Below are positions 35,540 through 47,220 of a stretch of 64,000 nt of DNA, piece by piece. Origin of the DNA: Labyrinthula sp. Ha (taxonomy: Eukaryota; Sar; Bigyra; Labyrinthulida; Labyrinthulaceae); the NCBI GenBank assembly GCA_015227615.1, contig JAALGZ010000016.1, positions 310,001-374,000 of the forward strand, written 5' to 3'. The position numbers and the translations under genes are program-made. Every line of letters starts with the position of its first letter. The stretch's first letter is position 1. The notes under the pieces are model-generated. The model saw only the letters and a list, made by a program, of their open reading frames with translations, was not told the DNA's origin and did no database searches.

Positions 35540-35558
35540 GGGGTAATGTCATATTGAT
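35540..35558 (-). promoter_or_regulatory. TCAATRTGACATTAC motif upstream of PSF3
   Basis: On the minus strand this reads ATCAATATGACATTACCCC, 33 bp before the PSF3 start. It differs at two positions from ATCAATGTGACATTACTCC, found upstream of the hydrolase gene at 42884. Candidate shared promoter element. Confidence 0.35.
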
Positions 35559-38500
35559 ATGCCCAAGCGAGAATAGAAGAAACTGGGTTTTAGTTTGGTA
35601 TATTTACATATATTTAGGATTCTTCTTCAGTTTATTATTACTTTAAAAGAGAAAACTTAGAGGTTTAAAATTGTTTAGACAGAAAGCGCAGCATCATCAA
35701 AACTATAGCTGTATTCATTACAGTGGATCCTTCTCAAGATGAGTAAATTCCCAGAAGGTGGATACTTAGGGTAGTCAGTTGCTACAATGTACATTTTCGA
35801 TGATATTCCGAAAAAGTTTTATTCGAATATTGCGCATTCAGGGATATTTTTGATGGTTTCACAATAACAATTTTTTGAAAAAGTCGGGTTCAACAGGTAA
35901 GAATAACTCGGGAAAACGTCAGTTTAACATCTCTAGCTCTGCGAGATGAGTCCCATATAGGGGAGCCTTTTTACTTCTAGTTTACACTGCAAGAATTATA
36001 GGAGATATTTGTATGAGAATTTGTACAAAACCAAACTCTTAACGGAGCTGTGACAGTCTGGATTAGCTGCCGAGTTTTGTTCGACTTCTGAAAAACTGAA
36101 AGGCTTGTATTGTATTGATCTTTTTCGTCCTTGGGTGTTCTTTTCAGTAGGATGGCACGCTCGGTAGGCAATGTAGATATATGAAATAGATAGGTGACCA
36201 ATAAATAGAATTGGATTATAAACTGAAGACGTCAATAAATCATAATCTGATTGTAGGAAGAGAAGTTTTCTTTTTATTCCAAGTTCATAATTAGCCCATT
36301 AACGGATAAGTCTTTTTGCAACTTTTGTGAATCTGCACTAACGTAATAATAGCATATAGCTATACATATTACAAATAGACTACAACTAAGGCTCTCAAAA
36401 TACCTTTTTATCCTTATATCAACTCTTCAAATAATTTCTTGGCACTCAAGCCATATTCTTATCTCACCGGAAGTCCAAGCTCGCGATTAGCTAGTTACCA
36501 ACCATATTCTTACTGAACAATTGCTAAAACTGAAAGCCCTCCATAGCAGAATACCAGACTTTGATTATATCATAAATATAGTATAAAAGAATTTAACCTA
36601 TTTCTGACCATTTAAAATTTCTTATGCGTTTTCAATTTTTTATTGATACTCTCTGAAAAAATAGAGCGAAATTATTCTATACTAAAATATTGACACGTTA
36701 AGCTTTAAAGTATGGTAGCACTCAAAATAACAGTCAAAAAATTCAGCTAATTGCTTAAGAGACAAGGGATTCAGAAACACTGAATTTTCAAAACAATAAA
36801 TACATTCCATAAAATGACAGAAAGCCATGCTGTTATTTTATGGCTCATAGAAACGATTAAACTTCTTCAAGCATTAGAACCGGCAAGAAGCTTCTAGATA
36901 GGCTGTCAAAGCTCAATAAAGAAGTAATAAGGTTTAACATTCCTCTACGTATAATCTAATAAGGGTCAAGTTACTGCAGAAGATAAGATCAAATAAGAGG
37001 CTCAACCCTATTAAAATCAGCTTTATTAATTGTGATAGTTTCAAAGAGGGACATCTAACCGAGAAGTAAGTCTAAGCCTTAGTATATATGAATAGTGGAC
37101 CTTATCAAAGTTGTATGAGCTAGATAAAAACGCAAATAACTGTTTAATCTAAGAACAGAAACAGCCAATCGGAATATTAACTTTGTTTATATATCGCTTA
37201 AGAAATTCCAGAAACAGAAAATGAGCAAGTAGCTAGCTACTAAGAATGAAAATGTCTTGGTTCTAAGCTTGTCTAGTTAAGCGATTATAACAAGTAAACA
37301 TCTTCGTACGATTGACCTGTTTTCGGCCACGTTTCTTCCTTTTTCTTGCTATAACCGATTGATTTCCTTTCCCCTTAATTGATAATTTTGCTTTTGATAT
37401 TTGTTTAACTTGATGCGCCTTATTCAAAATCTCCATCTATTGCCTGTTAAAAATCTATATGCAAATCTTGTAATGAATCATATTACAAAGTAAAAGAAGG
37501 TGATATTTCATATATTAATGTTTTACTAATACATGAAAGATTTGTACCTCTGATTCAATACCTAAATTTTGATTGCCAAACACTGTTTCCTAGAAAACAA
37601 GTCCCTCAGGGAGTTATCAAAATCAGAGTTGAAACGTGAATATTCTTTTCCCAGTCCGGGACTCTTTGTTGCTTAATAAAAGGGAAAGAGCCTTGGGATC
37701 GATAATAGCTAAGTCGATTACTAAGAATATATACAACTTTGTTCCGAGTTAAGGGGTCAGTTTACTCATTTTTAATTCCATAGAGAAATGTGGATAACCA
37801 TGTAAGTATAAGAACTCTGTGCTAGCTAGCTTAGAACTCTTCTATTATGAGAAATTTCGATAGAAACGAGCCACTATTCCATTTTCTTGTATTGAAAATG
37901 ATACAAATGCTTTGAATAATATCATCCGACTAAATTTCAACAATGACATAAAAACTAGCGAAAGTATCACTTAGCAGTCCAACAAAATTTGCCGCACAAT
38001 GTAACTGTTAAATTATGTTTCCTTGTAGAGGAAGTGAAAAGTTATCGTTTCATCTACATAATTAACTCTGTTTCGGTGATTTCGATCTTTATCCACAGAG
38101 CTATTTGTCTGGCGGTTAAAAAACATGTATCTTAAACATCCGTTATTACCTGTAGTTAATGGCATCTACAAGATACTTGCCCTCTGGCATTGTTATCATC
38201 TTTGCATTACTCAGCTTACATTAGATACATGGCAGCAAGTTTCATAACTAGAGCTCCAGGATCAAAAAGAAAGTTTAAGTATTGAACATAGGGTTCTATG
38301 AAGAATATAGAAAACTAATGGCGTATTGTTAGTCCAAACAATTCCAAATAGTAAATGTTTTGGATTGTCTTAAATTTCATTTACCCTGGTTTCATGTAAC
38401 CCAGTAATTGCGTTTTTGTCTCAACAGTTTCAGATTATCTATTCTTGTTACTACTCTAGCTGATTTATTTTTCTTATATGTTGAAATGTGGTAAAAATAA

Positions 38501-39990
38501 GAATCTCTTTTAAACTTTTTAAACTATGTGTGTGTGATGTTTAGGATTTTCCAGTTAGTATCATTTACAAGTAACGTAGCAAACCGTTCGATGTATCTGT
38601 AAGACCTAAAGTGATAAGGAAATGTGAATATCTTAGTTAATCCTTATTTGAGCGTGTTTAACCTATGTAAGGAAGCTTCTACTCAAGTTCTTGACTCTTA
38701 GACTCAGAACCCTTCAGAATATTTAAAGAATTAAAGTACTAAATACAGATTTATTGCAACGCCGCTCTAAAATATAATTATTCCTTTACACTTGTGTGGA
38801 GACGCAGTCGAGGTATAATTGCTACAATGTGCAGAAGATGCCGTGGCAGTATAAACTTTGCTACACAATGAAAAGTACACGAACGTATTCGAAGGTAATC
38901 ACATTAAAGGTATACAGAGAGGAGATCCTTTAGGAAGCTCTTTGCTCGAGTTTTTTTTCTTTTCCCATTGATATACAAGGGCATGTTTGACTCATCTGAG
39001 TGTTATATCCTAGAAAACTCTGCATTATTACCATCTCCGATACCTAGTTAGGCACTGGGAGACATCTCCATGTAACAGGGCTTTAAGAAGGGTTGAGATA
39101 CTACCGATGTAACAAGGTTATTTAAGGCAACTTAAATCCAAAAATAAAAAAAGATACAACCATATGATGACTGGAATGATTTTCCTACCCGATTTCTAGC
39201 CGATGGCAGAAGCGAAAAAATACTTATCGAGGTCTAGTTCAGTGAATTTGTGCAGTTAAACCTTCAAAAGAGTTGCAGCAACATTAAATTCTTCATTTGA
39301 GATTTGTATTGACATTTAATGTGAAAAAAGATCTTCCATTTATGAAAGAGCTGTAATTGGTGTTGTACCAAAGGAACACTTATTTTTTCCAGGGATCAAT
39401 GTTAACCTTGATGTTAACAAAATATTTTTTTTTATCCCAAATGAAGATTTTGATAGTGCACAAATATTCATCTGAGTCTCATCGTAGGTGACAATGACCT
39501 GAAAATTATAAAAAAATGATTCAAAGCTAAAAAGTATATCTCAATGAAGGTTATTCTTGTACAGGTATGTTCTTTATGTTATGCTTATCTAGTTCATGGT
39601 GCTTACTAGAAGTAGGAAATGCAGTGTTTGAACTTTGGTCTTTAGAATGCACATGGTAGAGATCCTCATTCTTGTGTTTCGTAAATAACTTTTACTTTAG
39701 TTTTGCATTAGCAAAAAAATAAAGTGGAATGTACAAAAACAGCAAAAATTACAGAAAAGTAGCTCTAATTGTATTTTCCATGCTAGAAAGAATAAACCCA
39801 CTAGTCTTATTTACTATCTAATGCGGACGGAAAGTACCCCATCCAACTTCAGGTTACAAACGCATGTTCTTGCTCCATGGTAAAATTATCAGATCAGAAT
39901 TAAAACAGTTAGTCTTTCCCCTGGCTTAGGGTATTCTCATCCCTACTAGCATGTAAACTGTCTGCAGATAAAAACAAAACCATATAGCTT
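35559..39990. other. Long AT-rich stretch, no gene seen
   Basis: About 4.4 kb without a recognisable gene, RNA or element on either strand. Short open frames are low-complexity and unconserved. Confidence 0.45.
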
Positions 39991-40019
39991 CAAAATGCAT
40001 ATGGGTATCAGCCAATCGC

Positions 40020-40450
40020 TGCATTGGTTAAGATTCAGACTGTTTACTTTCTTTTGGATACAAAGTTCTCGTCAAGTTGCGGACAGACAACCTCTAGTTG
40101 ATGGAAAGAATGGTGTACAGCGGATTTATCTCACAAGAATATAAGTGTCCGTTTTGTGATATCCCAAAACCTGAAACCATCGAACACTATGTGTTTCGGT
40201 GTAAGGCATTCCAAACAGAAAGGTCAGAAACTATTTTATTTCCACTTCCGAGCCTTGAAAGTGGCTATATTATTCTAAATACAGAAGGGTGTTTGTCTAA
40301 TTAAGGTCGCCTCTCTATATGGAGGTTGAAAGAGGCCCATGCATTTCAGCGTGAGTTAAAGTCAGCTACCTGCAGAGAGGGCTATGAGAAAAATTTTCAG
40401 ATGATCCGAAATATCTACCAATGGTAGCATTTTTTGTAATGTCATGGAGA
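40020..40450 (+). mobile_element. LINE 3'-end fragment with C-terminal zinc finger
   Basis: An open stretch at 40098-40304 includes C-P-F-C-D, then E-T-I-E-H and F-R-C-K: the C-x2-C..H-x4-C finger found at the C-terminus of many LINE reverse transcriptases (zf-RVT type). An in-frame region just upstream reads W-L-R-F-R-L-F. Nothing of the RT core is present, so this is a 5'-truncated insertion typical of LINEs. It stands in the 3' flank of the hydrolase gene at 40902-42884. Confidence 0.55.
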
Positions 40451-40901
40451 ACCCGCAGTGCGCTACTGCGGTAGCTAATGCCCCATGGATTCCCCGAATC
40501 GTCAAGGCCTTTTGGGTAAGGTACTTAACTTTGAATGATTGGCTCCGTGGAGTATAAGTAGTTCAAATTTTCAGGGCCATGGCATGAAAACGAGCCAGGG
40601 GTTGGTTTAGTGTGTTCAAGTTCCAAACGATGCAAGAAAGAGTTTTGGGTCAGTTATTTCCTCCTTGTAAGACCGAAGAGTTTCCAACCTCCAAGCAGGC
40701 CCCCCCCAAAAAAACTCAAAATACAGAAGCTTCCTCTTAGTGAAGCCTTTACGTGAGGTTTCTTAGAGATTGTAGAAATAAAAGTATTGTTCAGAAAGTT
40801 TCTTTACTTGTGTTAACCCTTATTTCAATCACTAACTGCCAATATACACCTCCTGTATCACATTCACTAACAACAAAAGGTCTTACAGCAAATACTGGTA
40901 A

Positions 40902-42884
40902 TTATAATGCTTCTTTGGCTTGCAGTTGTTTATCTGAATCCTCAGACAAAGTATTATTAGAGCTAATAATTTTAAACACTAGCCCCATGATCATAACCCA
41001 GCATAAAGTCAAAGCTACAGCTAATATCCAAACCGTAACTTCTGAGTTTTTACTTTTGCTTTCGGTTTCTCCAAGCTCATTTTCATCTTCCACGCCAGTT
41101 AGAATATCTTCAATATTGTCATTATTATCTTCATGCTCAAAAGTACCTAATCCAAAGCTTCGAGAAATAAAATCGAGAGAAACAACAACCTCATCGAAAA
41201 AAAATTCTCCCCCGTGCGCAGCACCTTCTACAACTCTTGAAACCACATAATCACTCGCGTTACTCTTTTCAAGTTCTTTGTAGAGACGAAGCGTCTGTAA
41301 AGGAGAAACAACAGCATCTTCGGTGCCAGTGACTAAAAGATAATCACAAAGTTCTCTATCATCATCTACATTTTGAAGAGATCCTACTGGACTAATAAGC
41401 TCAAATGTCTCTAAGTTCTCCGGTATAAAACTCATAGTAGTAATTTTTTCCATCGGACTACCAGCTCTAGGTATTTTGCTTGGCATAAACTGTACATAAT
41501 TAGGTTCTTGCAGCACTAAGTCATTTTTAAAGTCATCAAGAAGAAGATCTAAACTTGTATATCCATACCAAGAAACAACAGCCGAAAGTTCCATAGCCTC
41601 CAAGTTTGCTTGCTCAATATAGAATGTTTCAAACAGAGCTTGGTATCCACCAGATCCTTGACCCCAAAGCGCGGTTCTCGTAACATCTAAACTGTATTCT
41701 TCACGATGCTCGTCTAAGTATTCTAAGGTGTTTTCTAAATTAACAATGAAATCAAACAGATGGTGTTCTGGAGTATACCCAAAATCCAAAGAAGCAACTG
41801 AATATCCACGACTAGTTGCTTCCTTAACCAGATTATAATCTAAAACTTGACTTTTATCTCCATATTCCCAATCTCCTCCATGAATATAAACTATCAAAGG
41901 ATTTGCATCAAGTCCTTCTGGAACAGTATTTGCTAAATACAGATCAAGAAGTTGGTAATCCTCATTATCATATGAAATATCAGAGACTAGTTCATAAGTT
42001 GGAAAATCCAAATTAAATGCTCTATGAATGTCTGCTACTGCTTCAAACACTACTTCATCAAATTCTTCTCCGCCATGTCCTGCTTCAACTCTTTTAATAG
42101 TTGCAGTGCGAAATCGACCAGTTCTCGACGAGAAAACTCTTTCACTTTGTTCTGGAGAAACAATTGGATCATTTTGTCCATGTGCCAAAAAAAGTCTTGG
42201 AATAGAAAAACCTTCTCCAAAAGAAGACTCGTTTATTATTTTCATAGGACTTGCAGTATCAAAAACAGGCTTATTTTCCAAAGTTCTTTCTAGGCCAATC
42301 AAATTTTCTTCTGGTTCTGAAGTTACTTCAGATCCATTTACTCCATCAAAATCACGATCAGTTTGAAGATGAAATAAATCAGAAGGAGAATAAAAAGAAA
42401 CAAATATTTGAATACTTGCGTTGTGATTTAAAACTCCATCTTCTGATAAAACACCCATAAGGCCAATATGTCCTCCTGCATCCTCTCCCCAAATACAAAA
42501 CTTTTCAATATTTAATCCATAAGTTTCAACTATTATTTCACTTGATAGATATTCTAATGCAGCAGAATAATCAGCTAATTGTGCATCCCATATTTCTTCC
42601 GTCGATAATCTGTAATTAAGAGAAGCAACAGCAAATCCGTGTGAAGTTAGAACGTTCAACTTGTTGTTTACAGTTACTTCTGATTTATCCCCAGCTGACC
42701 AGTTTCCTCCATGGAGATAAACTACTGTTGGGAAAGGAGGAGAAAATGAGTTTGAAGAAGGAAGATATAAATCAAGCGTGTTGCTCTCAAACTCACCATA
42801 TTCAAGATCAGGATGAATAGAAAATTGGCAGTAGACAACGTTGTTGAGTAAGAAAAACACTGAAAGTGTGGAAAACAATTTCAT
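40902..42884 (-). CDS. Tandem alpha/beta-hydrolase (BD-FAE/esterase-like) type I membrane protein, copy A
   Basis: Intronless, 660 aa. Residues 1-19 form a signal peptide (MKLFSTLSVFFLLNNVVYC). Domain 1 (about 25-295) has VVYLHGGNWSAGDKS (HGG 58-60), LNYRLS, WGEDAGGHIG and the acid/His pair Asp239 (HGQNDPIV) and His270 (AGHGGEEF). Domain 2 (about 297-575) repeats the pattern: VYIHGGDWEYGDKS, WGQGSGGY, TGTEDAVVSP (Asp523) and GAAHGGE (His557). In the GxSxG position, domain 1 has Asp135 and domain 2 has Gly410 (next residue Ser411). A single membrane segment lies at about 616-640, with a 20-residue cytoplasmic tail. The architecture suggests a secretory-pathway or surface protein, either a pseudo-esterase or an enzyme with an unusual nucleophile. 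The first half is nearly identical in DNA to copy B at 50965. Confidence 0.9.
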   Translation of the reverse strand: MKLFSTLSVFFLLNNVVYCQFSIHPDLEYGEFESNTLDLYLPSSNSFSPPFPTVVYLHGGNWSAGDKSEVTVNNKLNVLTSHGFAVASLNYRLSTEEIWDAQLADYSAALEYLSSEIIVETYGLNIEKFCIWGEDAGGHIGLMGVLSEDGVLNHNASIQIFVSFYSPSDLFHLQTDRDFDGVNGSEVTSEPEENLIGLERTLENKPVFDTASPMKIINESSFGEGFSIPRLFLAHGQNDPIVSPEQSERVFSSRTGRFRTATIKRVEAGHGGEEFDEVVFEAVADIHRAFNLDFPTYELVSDISYDNEDYQLLDLYLANTVPEGLDANPLIVYIHGGDWEYGDKSQVLDYNLVKEATSRGYSVASLDFGYTPEHHLFDFIVNLENTLEYLDEHREEYSLDVTRTALWGQGSGGYQALFETFYIEQANLEAMELSAVVSWYGYTSLDLLLDDFKNDLVLQEPNYVQFMPSKIPRAGSPMEKITTMSFIPENLETFELISPVGSLQNVDDDRELCDYLLVTGTEDAVVSPLQTLRLYKELEKSNASDYVVSRVVEGAAHGGEFFFDEVVVSLDFISRSFGLGTFEHEDNNDNIEDILTGVEDENELGETESKSKNSEVTVWILAVALTLCWVMIMGLVFKIISSNNTLSEDSDKQLQAKEAL

Positions 42885-43020
42885 ATTTTGTTAGCCTTGG
42901 GAGAAATGAATATCAGTTTCATTGTTTCGTCAAACGGAACCGGGATCATGATTTTCTTCGGAATTCAGATCAAGTCTGATTTGGATTTCATTTCTTTGTT
43001 TTGGAGTAATGTCACATTGA
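41779..43020 (-). repeat. Left arm of a 1242-bp near-perfect inverted repeat
   Basis: This arm covers the first 369 codons and the 136 bp upstream of hydrolase copy A and is the reverse complement of 50829-52070. I noticed only two mismatches (42786 against 51063, giving Glu/Asp; 41799 against 52050, silent). Similarity ends abruptly at both edges. Confidence 0.9.
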
Positions 43021-43021
43021 T
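43003..43021 (-). promoter_or_regulatory. ATCAATGTGACATTACTCC motif, upstream of hydrolase A
   Basis: It lies about 118 bp upstream of the start codon at the very edge of the inverted-repeat arm. The same motif stands at 50829-50846, with close relatives at 35540-35558 (PSF3), 44053-44071 and 13141-13157. Confidence 0.35.
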
Positions 43022-44800
43022 ATTATATTCTTGATTATCTTTATAAACAAATACAATTTTCTTAACCCTATGAAACCATTTGCAAGTAAAATTATAATCG
43101 ATAATCTAAGGAAGATAAATTTAAAACACGTATAAAAGTCATTATCTCTAATATCGTTTTTTGGTCGTAGAATATATATCCATGAAAATACGAACAGGTT
43201 CACAACGTGGCACCAAGTAATGATTTTCTTCTGAAAAAGAGCTTTAGATTAATGAAATGTCACATTAAAAAAAAAACCTAGAGAATTAATATTTTGCTGA
43301 GTACATTCTATCATAGTTAAGATTTAACCAAACATGCTGTTAAATTGCATTTTTTGGGTCTAAGATATTGCTGAAAATTAAACCGAATAGCCCTCTTCCA
43401 TCTACAAATGTACCAATAATCATTTAACTCCTTATTCATCTTCGGTATTATATTCTTTATGACTTTGTTAGAGTTAAAATAATGTTTTGCAGCTTTGAAG
43501 CTTCGGCCTAGTAGTCTATAATAGCACCGTCGTTTCAATAGATGCCAACAATCAGCTCAAAAATATTAATGGGGTTACTTGGTCTCTTTTTTGATATCGT
43601 TATAATCCGTGGGATAGTTTTGTCATTGTTCTTGATACAGGAGAATTATTTATATAAGTTACTCAAATAAACATATCCATACAAGAGTATATAAGAGGCC
43701 TCTCTATAAACAACCCAACAAGTGCGTATTACCTATTTGTCTCTTATTAATTATTGATACTACAAAAAAAATCCAAAAGTAATATATTACATATTTTTTA
43801 TCATATGTGTTTGAGAGGGCTGAGAAGACGGACTCCACATCGATGATTATTTTGCTATTTCTTGATCCCGTGTACTCGGTTTTTATTCAGGACTTTTAGT
43901 CACTATCAGTTAAGAATGAGCAAATAGTATGTGTATAAATTTTATGTAGTAAGGTAATTATTGTATATTGGCCATTAATTGTTAAATTTAAATATATATA
44001 TTTAGTTGTAACTTCTGAATCTGTAAATACTAACTGCATTACTCAAAGTTTTGTGGTAATGTCGTATTGACCTGGTTGCTCATGACCTGAGTTTCTTCAA
44101 GTACAGTATTTCTTTCTCCAAAGTAAATTCCTTAAATAAATTAAAGTTAATAGTTATTAACATTAATATATTTAAAAATACATAATGTACCAAAAGCCAG
44201 CCTTATGGTATAGAATAATTATGTTCCAGAAAGGAAAACATCCATTTATTCGCAATCGGTGGTGATGATCTATTAATTTATGAAACATGGACAACATTTA
44301 CTTAAATTGTGACAAAAAGTAGCCAAATTAAGAAAGTAATTACACCAGCACTATATAGGTTAGGTTTATATGTAATAACAAGCAGAGGAAATCTTTTAAA
44401 TTCTGAAGCTATGATAGTATGTCCTCTCAAAAATCACGGGACATAAACTCTGTGCTCGAGTCAATATATATAGAATTTTCCTAAAATTATGAATTACAAA
44501 TTATCGTTTTCATTCTTTATTTCATATATAATATGAATAATTTTTAAATGACTGTTACTTGCAAGCTACTATGTGTTACTTTGTGGAAAATCCTCACTCA
44601 TTCGAAGCTGGTAAAAGGACTATACGTTGGCTGCAACGCTTTCCAGATTTTCCCATTTTCAGCTATCTTCACTTTGTATATATGTTGGTTCCAATAATTT
44701 TCATATTTTCTATAATATAACTCACCGTGGTTCTGAACTTTAACTCCTTACGGTGATTGGCCTCTTGGTATTTTTGAGCAGTTGACTACTGTTTCAAGTT
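43022..44800. other. No gene seen
   Basis: AT-rich sequence in the loop between the inverted hydrolase genes. It contains one further TCAATacGACATTACC motif at 44053-44071 but no recognisable gene. Confidence 0.45.
44053..44071 (-). promoter_or_regulatory. GTCAATACGACATTACCAC motif
   Basis: Fourth relative of the TCAATRYGACATTAC motif, in the spacer between the hydrolase genes. No gene was recognised next to it. Confidence 0.25.
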
Positions 44801-47220
44801 TCCTGAGATCTTTATCGTAGAATTGGTACCAGCATTTGTTATCCGTATATCATTATACTTGTGAATAATCTCAAGACACTATCCTCATATTTTTCAAAGG
44901 CAAAAAAATGGGACATCTTCGGTATAGATACATAGATTTTTTCAACGAATGATGTAACTCGGGTCTCTTTTACAGTGTTCCTGTCAATTGATTTTTTCCT
45001 CATGTTATTCTTTCTCGCCTAATATTCTGGAAATTCTGTATTATCTTCGTTTCTTTTACTTCCAAATTATACTTGGGGATCTCGAATTTTTCTTTTAATT
45101 GTTTTTGTACTTATTATTTACGCTATTTTTCAGCAGAAAAATCCCGTGTTTATACTTCTTTCAGGGATATATAACCAATAGTAATGTGCTCAGCTTAACT
45201 GTTGTTCATTCTTACAAATATTACTTTTTGGATCTTGAATTGAACTTGTTCTGAGGATATTCAATTTTATTCAGTATTCTTTGACCAAAGACAAACAGTT
45301 TTTAATTGTGTATTTCCTGGGTGCGATATAGATAACAGGGGTTTTATTTAAAGAAGTATAAACGTCATTACTAATAACTGCAGTGCATTTTGACGCAAAA
45401 ATTTAATATTTTTCTGAAATTGTCAATCGAAGATGCACGTTCTATAAATTTTTATTATTCCACCAATGTTTCTTTTTGTGACCTCGTTTGCTTCTGGAAA
45501 GTAGGCCGGAATTAATTTGTAACTGATACCTTTTTTATTATGTTTCTAGGACTGAATTCTTGAACTAAGTTCTTTGAATAATATATATATATATCCCTTA
45601 TCCTCCTCTAGCCCAAACTTTGACTTTTTTTGGGAAACTCTTAATATTTTCCGGAATGTGATCTTCTGAGGTTATTTTTACGTATATATATTGAATAACT
45701 ATATGTTAAATCAACAAAGTAATGTTCTCGAGCTCTATCTTTTACTGTTGAATTTACCGTGTCACACTATATTTTCTCTATATGTTTTAAAACCCTGGGT
45801 ATTTCCTGTTTATAAACCGGTACATGTTGTTGTCTCATTCTTGAACACGCATCCCAACTTATTCTATCCCGAACTTATACTTTTATGCTATGAAACTTTA
45901 AAGTAGTTTTTCATAAATTCGTAGATGTATATCTGAAAAGTTTGTGATAATATTCTACCTCTGAATGCTCAAATATTTTTGTTTTCCATTAATTCAGCTT
46001 CTATTTTGAAGATTTTCTTTGTTGCCTTATTGTAGTTAAAAAATACTTTGTTATCTTCATTTAGAAACAGAAATTTTCTATCTTTAGTTTATATTTTGAA
46101 CGGTTTTCGAATATTTTTCAAAACTTATTTAACAGGTATAAATGTCGATAACATATACATCCTGCATTAATAGATTATTGTTTGTTTCGGTCTTTATTCT
46201 AAATGGAACTCTCTTATTTATTGAGATGGTTCATCACATGACATTTACATATACATCTTGAACATGTCTTACTTTAAAGGGTTTGTTAATATATTTATCT
46301 GGTAACATATGACTACCTGCTCCTGGATCAACCATAAATGTTAATTTATTATTATTTTTCCTGGTGAATTTAGAACCTACTATAGTAAAACATCTGTGGT
46401 TTCATCATAGAAGGTTTGAGTTTGTTCTTCAGATTCATAAGATTTATACGCTCTCATCGCAAAGATTTTATTTTCTTTGATTTTCTCCCTCTGTTATGTG
46501 GTGTTTTCTCATTTGCATCGTTGATCTTATCGTTGACGCTGTTTTTTGGGGCATTAAGGTGCAAAATGCTTATCAGATTTATGCAAAATGAAAAAAAAAA
46601 ACTTACTTTGCATTTCTTAGTAGCATAGGTACTTCCAAAAGGCCGCTAACAGTTTTTATTAGGTTTCAGTTAAAAAGAATATGGATTATTAGAAGGTTTC
46701 TTTGATCTATTCACTTTCAGCAAAGAACCTTAGTTCTTTCAAAATGGTACGATATTTACTCAAGATGCTACGTATCCTAAGTTATGGTTGTAAGGAGTCG
46801 ACTAAAAGGTGGTTTCGTATCCTCATGGTCCAAATTATTTTGCCCTCGTCATCCATGATTATCACTATCTCTTAATAGAATGCCTGCTTTGCGTCGAAAT
46901 TGTTAATTATTTCCAGAGTAGTTTATCCTGGCGAGTTGAGAAACAAGCTCTTATTCCAAGCTCAGATAGTATAAGGACCTTCAAAAAGATATACATATTA
47001 GATAAATTTTCTTGTAAGATGATAGTAAATATTGTATGTCGCAGTTGTAACAATATTATTTTCAGACCTCTTTGGTTTACCAGTATAGAATTTGTCGTCT
47101 GGGTTATTCTTAGATGCTCGGGGTTAAGATAAATCTTCTCGAGGGGAGATTTTAATTTTAATAACCCATTTTTGTACTCTGGTGGATTACCAAGTTTGAA
47201 ATCATTGTTACACATCTATT
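44800..47220 (-). mobile_element. Broken Ty1/copia-type LTR retrotransposon fossil
   Basis: Minus-strand remnants in the order expected for a copia-like gag-pol. A coding-like segment at 47215-46900 may be gag. A GHF..CPKKQ zinc-knuckle-like stretch lies around 46535-46600. A protease-like D-P-G-A-G-S-H-M motif around 46310-46370 is comparable to the copia DSGAxxHM motif. Further coding-like sequence down to about 45 kb would be the pre-integrase/integrase side. No LTRs or integrase core could be defined. The element is heavily broken, with many interruptions, and looks old. Limits are approximate. Confidence 0.4.

Noticed and set aside
38905-38930. ATACAGAGAGGAGAT, resembling the U6 snRNA ACAGAGA region
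   Set aside because: No further U6 sequence or stem-loops flank it.
40902-42400. Long antisense open frames opposite both hydrolase genes (for example 112 and 89 codons)
   Set aside because: They are identical in the two copies only because the sense DNA is identical, and they carry no conserved motif; shadows of the real genes.
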